Positions 8,370 to 14,674 of a stretch of DNA of 17,099 bases are shown in pieces. The notes under the pieces are model-generated. The model was given only the letters and a program-made list of their open reading frames with translations, was not told the origin of the DNA and searched no databases. The translations under genes were made by a program, and so were the position numbers. The stretch is from NCBI GenBank assembly GCA_002395925.1, contig DGVM01000075.1, positions 1 through 17,099 on the forward strand, written 5' to 3'. The DNA is from Bacteroidales bacterium UBA4284. GTDB taxonomy: Bacteria > Bacteroidota > Bacteroidia > Bacteroidales > UBA932. The number at the start of each line of letters is the position of its first letter. Position 1 is the first letter of the stretch.

Positions 8370-8370
8370 G

Positions 8371-10269
8371 ATGTTCGGACAGATATTCGCATACGATCCG
8401 GCTTCGCCGCTTGTATTCACCCAGTTCTACTTCTGGGCGTTCTTCGGCGTGGTGTATGCGGTGTTTGCGCTGGTAGGCAGCAAGAAGCTGCTGCGCAACG
8501 CTTTCCTGTTCTTCGCAAGCCTGTTCTTCTACTACAAGACCAGCGGGCTGTCGATACTCATCCTGCTGTTCGTAATCTGCTCCGATTTCTTTATCGCCAG
8601 ACGGATGACAAGGCATGCGCCCGGCAGCTGGAAGCGAAGGGCGTGGCTGATAACAAGCATAGTCATCGACCTGGGGCTACTGAGCTACTTCAAGTACGCA
8701 TACTTCTTTGCCGACGTGGTATCGTCGCTCACCGGGCTCGAACTCAAGGTCACCGACGTCTTCGCCCAGATTGGCAACATGTTAAGCGGAAGCGAGCGCT
8801 TCGACGTTGACAGGATAGTGCTGCCGGTCGGCATTTCGTTCTTCATCTTCCAGATAATCAGCTACAGCGTAGATGTTTACAGGGGCGATGTCAAACCGGT
8901 GCGCAACATCCTCGATTTTGGTTTCTACGTGAGCTTCTTCCCCCAGCTTGTGGCAGGACCTATCGTGAGGGCTTCGGAATTCATACCGCAGCTGTACAAG
9001 AAGTTTTCACTGAGCCGGAGGCAGTTCGGCATCGCCGTATTCTGGATTCTGAACGGCCTGGGCAAGAAGATTATTCTTAGCGATTACCTGGCCGTCAACT
9101 TTATCGACCGCGTATTCGACAACCCCTTGCTTTTCACCGGCTTCGAGAACTTTGCCGCGTTGTTTGCCTACTCCCTCCAGGTCTATGCGGACTTCTCGGG
9201 CTACACCGACATAGCCATAGGCGTCGCTATGCTCATGGGTTTCTACCTGCCCACCAACTTCAATTCGCCATACAAAGCACCCAACGCCCAGGACTTCTGG
9301 AGGCGCTGGCACATGTCGCTCAGCCGCTGGCTCAAGTCGTACCTTTATATCCCTCTGGGCGGCAACCGCAGGGCTTCGTTCGGGACCTATTTCTGGATCA
9401 TCCTGTTCGCTCTCATAGCCCTCATCCTGTCCGGCAGCTGGGTGGTTTCGGCAATCACGGTAGCGGCAGGCATGTCCATGCTGCTCCTCGCACACTTCCG
9501 CGAAGGGAGCCGCAAGAAGCTGTTCTCCAACATCAACCGCTTCATAACCATGCTCTTCGGCGGACTGTGGCACGGAGCCAGCTGGAACTTTATAATATGG
9601 GGAGGCCTCAACGGCATCGGCATGGTCATCTACATACTCTGGAAAGATATGAAATGGTGGCTGCGGCTCGTTCTCACAGGGCTCTGCGCCCTCGGCCTTG
9701 GTGTGGTCGCGCACTTTTATCCGGAACCGATATGGAGGATACTCAGCGTGTGGACCGCAGTGCTGTTCGCGGGCACCTTGGTGCGCTTTATATATCACTG
9801 CGTGCGCCCCGACGCAATGGGAGCGCCATCATCGGGGATGGACAGCCTGAGGATACAGCCCCGCGGACGCAATGCATGGACCGCATGGCTCGGCAATGTC
9901 TGGGCCATAGCACAGACTTTTACCTTTATCACCTTCACCCGCCTGTTCTTCCGCAGCGGTTCGAACCTCGACCCGGCAACTGCAAATCAGGTGGCGTGGA
10001 ATACGGCAAAGAACATGGTGTCGCAAATCGGTACGGCCTGGGACCTTTCTGTCATCCCCGACGTGCTGGGTGCCTACTGGAAAGTGTTCGCCCTGGTAGT
10101 GGCGGGACTCATCGTCCACCTGCTCCCTGCAAGGTGGAAACGGCGCTACCGGCTTGGCTTCGCCTCGCTGCCGCTGCCTGCGATGGCAGTGGTCACCGCT
10201 GCGGCGGTACTTCTCCTGTATCAGTTCGTTACCGCTGATTCTCAGCCGTTTATCTACTTCCAGTTCTGA
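8371..10269 (+). CDS. MBOAT family membrane O-acyltransferase (AlgI/PatA-like)
   Basis: A 632-residue polytopic membrane protein. The start at 8371 follows the previous stop by one base. MBOAT landmarks are LVAGPIVR (193-200), VYADFSGYTDIAIG (271-284), FWRRWHMSLSRWL (309-321, His314), YIPLGGNR (326-333) and GGLWHGASWNFIIWG (397-411), with His401 the expected catalytic His. Between PLGGNR and GGLWHG there are about 65 residues with extra hydrophobic stretches, longer than in AlgI. I believe this is common in Bacteroidota members. In PatA/PatB and AlgI/AlgJ/AlgX systems the MBOAT brings an acyl group across the membrane and an SGNH partner places it on the glycan, which matches the two genes upstream. 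Confidence 0.92.
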   Translation: MFGQIFAYDPASPLVFTQFYFWAFFGVVYAVFALVGSKKLLRNAFLFFASLFFYYKTSGLSILILLFVICSDFFIARRMTRHAPGSWKRRAWLITSIVIDLGLLSYFKYAYFFADVVSSLTGLELKVTDVFAQIGNMLSGSERFDVDRIVLPVGISFFIFQIISYSVDVYRGDVKPVRNILDFGFYVSFFPQLVAGPIVRASEFIPQLYKKFSLSRRQFGIAVFWILNGLGKKIILSDYLAVNFIDRVFDNPLLFTGFENFAALFAYSLQVYADFSGYTDIAIGVAMLMGFYLPTNFNSPYKAPNAQDFWRRWHMSLSRWLKSYLYIPLGGNRRASFGTYFWIILFALIALILSGSWVVSAITVAAGMSMLLLAHFREGSRKKLFSNINRFITMLFGGLWHGASWNFIIWGGLNGIGMVIYILWKDMKWWLRLVLTGLCALGLGVVAHFYPEPIWRILSVWTAVLFAGTLVRFIYHCVRPDAMGAPSSGMDSLRIQPRGRNAWTAWLGNVWAIAQTFTFITFTRLFFRSGSNLDPATANQVAWNTAKNMVSQIGTAWDLSVIPDVLGAYWKVFALVVAGLIVHLLPARWKRRYRLGFASLPLPAMAVVTAAAVLLLYQFVTADSQPFIYFQF

Positions 10270-10280
10270 CGGATAGGGTA

Positions 10281-10319
10281 TAAAAGAAAATGAGTTGGTG
10301 TCTCACGACAACAACTCAT
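10281..10319 (-). terminator. Intrinsic terminator on the minus strand
   Basis: On the minus strand ATGAGTTG, one mismatch, TGTC, tetraloop GTGA, GACA, one mismatch, then CAACTCAT forms 8 + 4 bp capped by a GNRA-type loop. It is followed by TTTTCTTTT. The T tract is on the minus strand only, so it ends a minus-strand transcript and not the MBOAT operon. Confidence 0.75.
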
Positions 10320-10390
10320 ACTAACCACATAATTAATAACACTAAAACTAATAACCAATAGGCTGTGAGGAGAACCCTCATCATTCAACC
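10282..10390 (-). ncRNA. Candidate small RNA of about 105-110 nt
   Basis: A perfect promoter (10396-10426, minus) and an intrinsic terminator (10281-10319, minus) bracket about 105 nt with no credible open frame. The RNA would have a 5' hairpin (TGAGG, GTTCT loop, CCTCA at 10380-10366), an unpaired AT-rich linker of about 45 nt and the 3' terminator hairpin. That is the build of a stand-alone bacterial small RNA. The exact 5' end is inferred from promoter spacing. It lies in the gap between the MBOAT gene and tRNA-Cys. It may belong to a known Bacteroidales RNA family, but I cannot assign one from sequence alone. Confidence 0.65.
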
Positions 10391-10395
10391 CACTG

Positions 10396-10426
10396 CAAAG
10401 GTACAACCTTTTTTTTATTCTGCAAA
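10396..10426 (-). promoter_or_regulatory. Promoter of the minus-strand small RNA
   Basis: On the minus strand TTTG (10426-10423), a 19-nt spacer and TACCTTTG (10403-10396) match the Bacteroidota consensus exactly. Nothing codes downstream of it on the minus strand before the terminator at 10281-10319. The rest of this gap, about 10427-10602, is AT-rich with no gene or structure that I can support. Confidence 0.78.
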
Positions 10427-10602
10427 ATATTTTTTGAAAATTTTTTAAAAAATATTTACCATATCTAATTATCAAGCACTTAGAGTTAATCAAAAATTTT
10501 CGCAACATTTCGTTTTCTTCACTCACACAATAACTTGAAAGACTGGGCCGCAACTTTTCACAATGCCGCACGGACGAATGAACCATCAAAGAGAAGCTAA
10601 AT

Positions 10603-10633
10603 TTTGCAAATTCAAATAAAAACCGTACATTTG
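10603..10633 (+). promoter_or_regulatory. Promoter of tRNA-Cys
   Basis: TTTG (10603-10606), a 19-nt spacer and TACATTTG (10626-10633) match the consensus exactly. The tRNA 5' end follows 10 nt after the -7 box. Confidence 0.85.
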
Positions 10634-10643
10634 CAATCCTAAC

Positions 10644-10717
10644 GGTGCGTTGGCCGAGTGGCTAGGCGCAGGTCTGCAAAACCTGTCACAGTGGTTCGAT
10701 TCCGCTACGCACCTCCA
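10644..10717 (+). tRNA. tRNA-Cys (anticodon GCA), CCA encoded
   Basis: All four arms pair. Acceptor GGTGCGT (10644-10650) pairs with ACGCACC (10107+600 to 10713). The D-stem is GCC/GGC. The anticodon stem CAGGT/ACCTG holds loop CTGCAAA with anticodon GCA at 10676-10678. The T-arm is AGTGG, TTCGATT, CCGCT with one T-G pair. Discriminator U at 10714 is the usual one for tRNA-Cys, and CCA follows at 10715-10717. Confidence 0.97.
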
Positions 10718-10751
10718 AAAACGCCTCTGAACGTGCTTCAGGGGCGTTTTT
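10717..10751. terminator. Bidirectional terminator after tRNA-Cys
   Basis: AAAAACGCCTCTGAA, loop CGTGC, TTCAGGGGCGTTTTT, a stem of about 15 bp with one T-G pair. There are T5 on the plus side and A5 at the 5' edge, giving a T-run on the minus strand too. It ends the tRNA and probably also the minus-strand gene pair whose last stop is at 10760. Confidence 0.9.
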
Positions 10752-10759
10752 GTTTGAAA

Positions 10760-11026
10760 CTATGGCATGCTCTCGGCAAGCCAGCGTTCCATCTTGGCTA
10801 TTGCATCTTCGAGCTGCCGTCCGAAGGTGCTGTGTTCTTTCAGATAGGCATCGTCCCCCTCCGACAGAGCGGCATAGAGAGCCGGCGACATGGAATTTGC
10901 GTACGCGGCGATAACGTCCTCGATGTGATCCTTCTCGCGCTCCGAGCCCGAATACTTGTAAACCTTCGCCTTCTGGTGGAAGAAGGCGTATGCAAGTTCG
11001 ATGGTATTCCTGTCCGGATGACTCAT
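10760..11026 (-). CDS. Small conserved Bacteroidales protein, unknown function
   Basis: An 88-residue, probably soluble and helical protein with no signal peptide. Landmarks are NTIELAYAFFHQKAKVYKYS (7-26), a charged stretch EREKDHIEDVIAAYA and a C-terminal amphipathic helix (LEDAIAKMERWLAE). I recall similar hypothetical proteins in Bacteroidales genomes but no function. Its ATG overlaps the stop of the DUF4250-like gene as ATGA (11023-11026), so the two are co-translated. The shared terminator at 10717-10751 lies just downstream. Confidence 0.7.
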   Translation of the reverse strand: MSHPDRNTIELAYAFFHQKAKVYKYSGSEREKDHIEDVIAAYANSMSPALYAALSEGDDAYLKEHSTFGRQLEDAIAKMERWLAESMP

Positions 11027-11208
11027 TTCACGCAGTTGAGGTTTTCCATGTAAACATAGCCCCCGTCTGCGAGGATGCGGTCCATCTCTTCGCGCTCAAT
11101 GCCATAGCAATAGCAGATCTGGTCGAGGTTCTCGAACTCTTCGTCACGAAGGAGGAAGTTGATGCTTGACACCAGCATCGGAATATCAGAAAGAGGCAGA
11201 TGGTCCAT
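11023..11208 (-). CDS. DUF4250-like small protein
   Basis: A 61-residue protein when started at the internal ATG giving MDHLPLSDIPMLVSS. The frame stays open upstream to 11280, but the added residues look like random translation. Landmarks are PMLVSSINFLLRDEE near the start, a helix NLDQICYCYGIEREEMDRIL and a C-terminal YVYMENLNCVK. This layout (P-x-LLS-x-N-x-LRD, then a DxLC-like helix, then YxYxxxLNxF/V) is that of the DUF4250 family as I know it. The function of that family is unknown. It is the first gene of a two-gene unit with the 88-residue gene. No clear promoter is seen. Confidence 0.65.
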   Translation of the reverse strand: MDHLPLSDIPMLVSSINFLLRDEEFENLDQICYCYGIEREEMDRILADGGYVYMENLNCVK

Positions 11209-11300
11209 GTTACAGTACTCAGTTGCACTGTTTTTCTGCAAAAAAACTGCCAGAGTCTGCGCTGTTCTCCAATACAACAAGCAGATTGTGACGATATTAT

Positions 11301-11308
11301 TAGGTTTG
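11301..11308 (+). promoter_or_regulatory. Possible -7 element before the aldo/keto reductase gene
   Basis: TAGGTTTG matches TAnnTTTG and lies 30 nt before the ATG at 11339. There is no TTTG at the expected -33 position, so this is a weak call. Confidence 0.35.
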
Positions 11309-11338
11309 AAAGGGGAAAAATGTTAAATTGCGGCTTAT

Positions 11339-12349
11339 ATGGTAAATCCTGTCTATTCTCCCGCCGCCGACCGTTACGAAAACGGTATGGTCTTCCGCAG
11401 ATGCGGCAAGAGCGGAATCATGCTGCCCGCTATATCCCTGGGATTCTGGCACAACTTCGGAGACGTCAACCCCCTGGCCAATTCATTGGAAATGGCACAC
11501 TACGCCCTGGACCACGGCATAGTGCATTTCGACCTTGCCAACAACTACGGCCCTTCCTACGGCAGCGCGGAAGAGACATTCGGAGTCATAATGAAGAAAT
11601 CTTTCGCTCCTTTCAGGGACGAACTGTTCATCTCCACCAAGGCCGGATACGACATGTGGCCCGGGCCCTACGGAATATGGGGCTCGCGCAAGAGCCTGAT
11701 GGCAAGCTTGGACCAGAGCCTGCGGAGAATGAACCTGGATTACGTGGACCTCTTCTACTCGCACCGCTTCGACCCCCAGACTCCCCTCGAAGAGACGCTC
11801 CAGGCTCTCGTAGATATAGTACGCTGCGGCAAGGCGCTATACGTAGGCATATCAAAATACCCCCCCGAGGCCGCCCAGTTTGCATATAAGTACCTGTCCG
11901 ACAGGGATGTGCCCTGCCTGGTCTACCAGGGACGCTACAACATCCTCAACCGTGAGCCCCAGAAAGAAGGCATACTGCAGCAGGCACGCGACTGCGGCGC
12001 CGGATTCATCTGCTTCTCCCCTCTCGCCCAGGGTCTCCTGTCCGGGCGTTACCTGGACGGCATACCCGCCGACTCACGCATGGCCCGCGAGCATTTCCTC
12101 AAATCGTCCGCACTCACGCCCGCCATGCATTCGGCCCTCGTCAAGCTCAACGAGATAGCAGCACTCAGAGGGCAGAGCCTCGCCCAGATGGCGCTCGCCT
12201 GGTGTCTCAAAGACGATCTGGTAACCAGCGTAATCGTTGGAGCCAGCCGCGTAAGTCAGCTGGAAGACAACTTGAAGGCCCTACGCAACACTGTCTTCTC
12301 GCAGGCCGAACTGGCAGCGATAGACGATACCGTAAGCAGCGTCCAATGA
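11339..12349 (+). CDS. Aldo/keto reductase, YghZ/L-glyceraldehyde 3-phosphate reductase type
   Basis: A 336-residue cytoplasmic protein closely resembling E. coli YghZ along its length: RRCGKSGIMLPAISLGFWHNFG near the start, FDLANNYGP, FISTKAGYDMWPGPYG, SLDQSLRRM, VDLFYSHR, FSPLAQGLLSGRYL and VIVGASRVSQLEDN. The catalytic tetrad is Asp65, Tyr70, Lys101 and His142. The C-terminal GASR..QLEDN segment binds the NADPH phosphate in this family. YghZ relatives reduce small aldehydes such as L-glyceraldehyde 3-phosphate and methylglyoxal, so detoxification is likely. The stop overlaps the start of the CotH gene as ATGA (12346-12349). Confidence 0.92.
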   Translation: MVNPVYSPAADRYENGMVFRRCGKSGIMLPAISLGFWHNFGDVNPLANSLEMAHYALDHGIVHFDLANNYGPSYGSAEETFGVIMKKSFAPFRDELFISTKAGYDMWPGPYGIWGSRKSLMASLDQSLRRMNLDYVDLFYSHRFDPQTPLEETLQALVDIVRCGKALYVGISKYPPEAAQFAYKYLSDRDVPCLVYQGRYNILNREPQKEGILQQARDCGAGFICFSPLAQGLLSGRYLDGIPADSRMAREHFLKSSALTPAMHSALVKLNEIAALRGQSLAQMALAWCLKDDLVTSVIVGASRVSQLEDNLKALRNTVFSQAELAAIDDTVSSVQ

Positions 12350-13689
12350 AATTCCGCCTGCTGCCGTCGCTGTCCCTGCTCCTTCTTGCGCTATGTTCCT
12401 GCAAGAAGGACGAAATCGCAACGCAAAGCTCCCCCACCCTTTTTAACGACACCGCGCTGCCCCAGCTTTCCCTGTCGCTGCGGCACTCCGAATGGCAGAA
12501 GCTGTTGGACCTGTACGACGCCGACAGCGGCACAAAGGAATACGTACGCTGCAACATAGAGTTCCGGAGCAAACGCCTGCTCAAGATTGAAGACGCAGGC
12601 CTGAGGCTCAGGGGGCAGACTTCGCGCAGGCGTCCTCAGACCGTCGACGGGCGCTTTCGGCACTTCCACGCCGGTCTCCACACGCGCAAGTTCGTGGAAT
12701 CCAACACCGACATCGACGGATTCCGCCGCATCAACCTCAAGTACGCCAAAGACGACCCCACGTACATCAGGGAGCACTACTGCTACGACCTGCTGTCGCG
12801 TTACGGAGTCTGGACAGCGCCGGAGTCTTCCTGGTGCAGGCTCAGCATAGACAACGGCCAGCAAAAGGTTTATTATGGAGTTTACCTGATGGTTGAATCC
12901 ATCGACAGGCAGTACCTCAAGCGGCGTCCCGAATTCGGCTCGCCCGACGGCTTCCTCTGGAAATGCTCGATCGGGGCCGACCTCTCCGGCACCTCCGGCA
13001 ACCTTTTCCACCTCGACGACAACAGCAGCGGGAACTACGCTTACGAACTGAAGGACGACGACCCTGTGGCATTCGAAGCAGCAAAGAAGCAGCTGCGGGG
13101 CTTCATCTCCAAGTTCAACTCTCTTAAGGGAGACGAGTTCCGGCAATGGGTACAGGAGGCTGTCGACGTCCCGCTTCTGCTCAAGATGTACGCAGCCAAC
13201 GTGGCTGTAGGGCATTGGGACGACTACTGGAACAACACCAATAATTTCTATATATATTTCAACTCCCGCGACCCGGAGAAATACCGTTTCTACATGCTGC
13301 CGTACGACTACGACAATACTCTCGGCACCTCCAACAACTGCGGCGTGCAGAGCGATTCGGGCCGTCACGATCCTTACAACTGGGGCATGAAACGCTGCAC
13401 GCTGATAAGCAAACTGCTCAGCATAAAGGAATTCCGGGATATGTACACCGATTACCTCCATCAGCTATCCTTAGACGGGCTCGATCTTTTTAACTTCGCT
13501 GCCAGCACAACGAGGATCCAAAAATGGCAGAAGCTCCTGGAACCCTACATTCCCAACGACACCCGTGAAGACAACGTCCTGCAGGACCGTCCCGCCTCCT
13601 GGGGCAACCACCCCGAATACCGGGTCATGGAGGACGGCAAGAACAACTGGTTCAGGGTCAAATGCGAGGTGCTCCGAAAGGCCCGCTGA
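12346..13689 (+). CDS. CotH-kinase family lipoprotein
   Basis: A 447-residue protein started at the ATG that overlaps the previous stop. The longer frame to 12202 lacks a signal and lies inside the reductase gene. The N-terminus is a lipoprotein signal with lipobox LCSC (Cys19 the likely acylated residue). It is followed by KKDE, which resembles the charged surface-export signals of Bacteroidota lipoproteins. CotH-kinase landmarks are GLRLRGQTSRR (85-95), RRINLKYAKDDP (127-138), YYGVYLMVESID (177-188), HWDDYWNNTNNFYIY (290-304) and LPYDYDNTLG (318-327), the last two holding the acidic residues expected to bind ATP and metal. CotH proteins are atypical protein kinases, and in bacteria many are secreted. 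The partner is unknown. No terminator is seen after the stop. Confidence 0.88.
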   Translation: MKFRLLPSLSLLLLALCSCKKDEIATQSSPTLFNDTALPQLSLSLRHSEWQKLLDLYDADSGTKEYVRCNIEFRSKRLLKIEDAGLRLRGQTSRRRPQTVDGRFRHFHAGLHTRKFVESNTDIDGFRRINLKYAKDDPTYIREHYCYDLLSRYGVWTAPESSWCRLSIDNGQQKVYYGVYLMVESIDRQYLKRRPEFGSPDGFLWKCSIGADLSGTSGNLFHLDDNSSGNYAYELKDDDPVAFEAAKKQLRGFISKFNSLKGDEFRQWVQEAVDVPLLLKMYAANVAVGHWDDYWNNTNNFYIYFNSRDPEKYRFYMLPYDYDNTLGTSNNCGVQSDSGRHDPYNWGMKRCTLISKLLSIKEFRDMYTDYLHQLSLDGLDLFNFAASTTRIQKWQKLLEPYIPNDTREDNVLQDRPASWGNHPEYRVMEDGKNNWFRVKCEVLRKAR

Positions 13690-13736
13690 ATCCAACTGCG
13701 GCCCGCTTCTATCTAAAGGTGGGATTTGAGAGAACG

Positions 13737-13769
13737 GTTGTTATATTTTAACAAAAATTATTACATTTG
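13737..13769 (+). promoter_or_regulatory. Promoter upstream of the structured RNA
   Basis: A perfect -7 box TACATTTG (13762-13769) with a 3-of-4 -33 box GTTG (13737-13740) and a 21-nt spacer. The expected start is near 13776. No other promoter is visible between here and the methylase gene at 14036. Confidence 0.6.
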
Positions 13770-13775
13770 CGGGTA

Positions 13776-13973
13776 CAATACTACATAAGAGTAATGTAAA
13801 AATAGAATATAGCGTTTGCTATTTATTCGGAACGTTCTAAAACTTGGCAGTAATAGACAACCATTATCCGGATAAGTCAGTAAACGTCTGCGCTTTCGCG
13901 TGGACGTGACTTATCTTAATGGGAGGGTCCTGCCAAGTACCTGGAACGTGGATGAGAAGCGTCCACGTTTTTT
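13776..13973 (+). ncRNA. Structured RNA: 6S-like or attenuator leader candidate
   Basis: No credible ORF is present. By hand the RNA pairs as nested helices. ACGTTC (13832-13837) pairs with GAACGT (13944-13949). ACTTGGCAG (13842-13850) pairs with CTGCCAAGT (13930-13938). Open stretches of about 20 and 14 nt follow. Then GATAAGTCA (13871-13879) pairs with TGACTTATC (13907-13915), with CGTC/GACG and a GCG/CGC tip inside. A closing stem, central bubble and long terminal stem resemble 6S RNA. A terminator follows at 13943-13973. It could instead be a leader controlling the methylase genes. Ends are inferred. Confidence 0.55.
13943..13973 (+). terminator. Intrinsic terminator of the structured RNA
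   Basis: AACGTGGA (13945-13952), loop TGAGAAGCG, TCCACGTT (13962-13969), extended by two G-T pairs and ending in T6. Its 5' arm overlaps GAACGT (13944-13949), which can pair instead with ACGTTC at 13832-13837, so terminator and outer helix exclude each other. Confidence 0.8.
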
Positions 13974-14004
13974 GCGTACTAACAGGCCCTTTATCCGGTA
14001 AGTT

Positions 14005-14030
14005 GCTTTCGCTATTATAAAAGCGAAAGC
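14005..14030 (+). promoter_or_regulatory. Hairpin at the ribosome-binding region of the first methylase gene
   Basis: GCTTTCGC (14005-14012), loop TATTATAAAA, GCGAAAGC (14023-14030): an 8-bp stem ending 5 nt before the ATG at 14036. No purine-rich Shine-Dalgarno stretch stands apart from it, so the hairpin may limit ribosome access or be an operator. Its 3' arm, extended to GCGAAAGCGC, also pairs with GCGCTTTCGC at 13890-13899 in the upstream RNA. Confidence 0.5.
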
Positions 14031-14035
14031 GCAGA

Positions 14036-14674
14036 ATGGGCACCCAAATCAAGTCCAAGGAGAGGGTGTCGGCTCACGGCGAGGTATTCACAAATCCCCG
14101 CGAAGTGAACGCGATGCTCGACCTTGTGAAGGCGGAGACGGAGCGGATAGACTCCCGTTTCCTGGAGCCCGCTTGCGGAGACGGCAACTTCCTGATTGAA
14201 ATCCTAAGACGCAAACTCGCAATCTGCGCTTCCCGCGTAAAAGCGGGGCAATACACCCAACTTCAATACGAGCACGATGCCATCTGGGCCCTGTCCAGCA
14301 TCTACGGCATCGAACTCCTGGCAGATAATGCCACCGTCTGTCGAGAGCGCCTCCTGAACTTTTTTAAGGAGCAATACCAGGTCCTTTTCATGGCCAAATG
14401 CAAGGACAGTTGTGTCGAGACTGCCCGCTATATCCTCTCCAAAAACATCATCCACGGCGACGCCCTCACTTACAAGCGGGTGGACAAGCCGGATGAATGG
14501 ATACATATCAGCGAATGGGGCTTTATCGGCGGTGGCAAGGTTGTCCGCCGCGACTACGAATTCTCTTATCTCGTGGGCGAATACGAAAGCGACGGTTTGT
14601 TCTCCGACCTTCCGGCACAAACCTTTCCTCCAGTCAACTTTCTGAAAATCAGCGCTTCTGCCTATGGCGAATAA
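14036..14674 (+). CDS. Short DNA methyltransferase subunit with SAM motif I but no NPPY
   Basis: A 212-residue cytoplasmic protein. Near the N-terminus HGEVFTNPREV (14-24) is the entry motif of N6-adenine methylases, and FLEPACGDGNFLIEIL (43-58) is SAM-binding motif I. AIWALSSIYGIELL is the next Rossmann strand and IIHGDALTY matches the following acidic-strand motif. The protein then ends in a charged tail without the catalytic NPPY found in complete enzymes (usually 400 residues or more). I recognise this short form as recurrent next to Eco57I-like methylase genes, so it is probably a real subunit and not a broken gene. The last 11 nt overlap the next gene. It probably works with the NPPY-bearing protein downstream. 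Confidence 0.8.
   Translation: MGTQIKSKERVSAHGEVFTNPREVNAMLDLVKAETERIDSRFLEPACGDGNFLIEILRRKLAICASRVKAGQYTQLQYEHDAIWALSSIYGIELLADNATVCRERLLNFFKEQYQVLFMAKCKDSCVETARYILSKNIIHGDALTYKRVDKPDEWIHISEWGFIGGGKVVRRDYEFSYLVGEYESDGLFSDLPAQTFPPVNFLKISASAYGE

Noticed and set aside
9007..9798. Minus-strand 263-codon frame inside the MBOAT gene
   Set aside because: It is antisense to highly conserved MBOAT motifs on the plus strand and is rich in Glu, His and Pro without domain structure.
10254..10589. Minus-strand 111-codon frame in the gap before tRNA-Cys
   Set aside because: It runs through poly-A/T DNA, across a perfect minus-strand promoter and terminator, and into the MBOAT gene. The composition looks like random translation.
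12391..13461. Minus-strand frame of 356 codons opposite the CotH gene
   Set aside because: It is an antisense shadow: the plus strand carries clear CotH-kinase motifs and a lipoprotein signal, while this frame shows only low-complexity Val/Glu/Gly runs.
13690..14035. CRISPR array or integron attachment site in the repeat-rich gap
   Set aside because: The repeats are few, unequal and mostly inverted. They pair as RNA helices with a terminator. There is no regular spacer pattern and no integrase or cas gene in the window.
14036..14674. Short methylase gene as a truncated pseudogene
   Set aside because: The frame ends cleanly in an 11-nt overlap with the next gene, motif I is intact, and short homologs next to Eco57I-like methylases are familiar, so a real subunit is more likely than decay.
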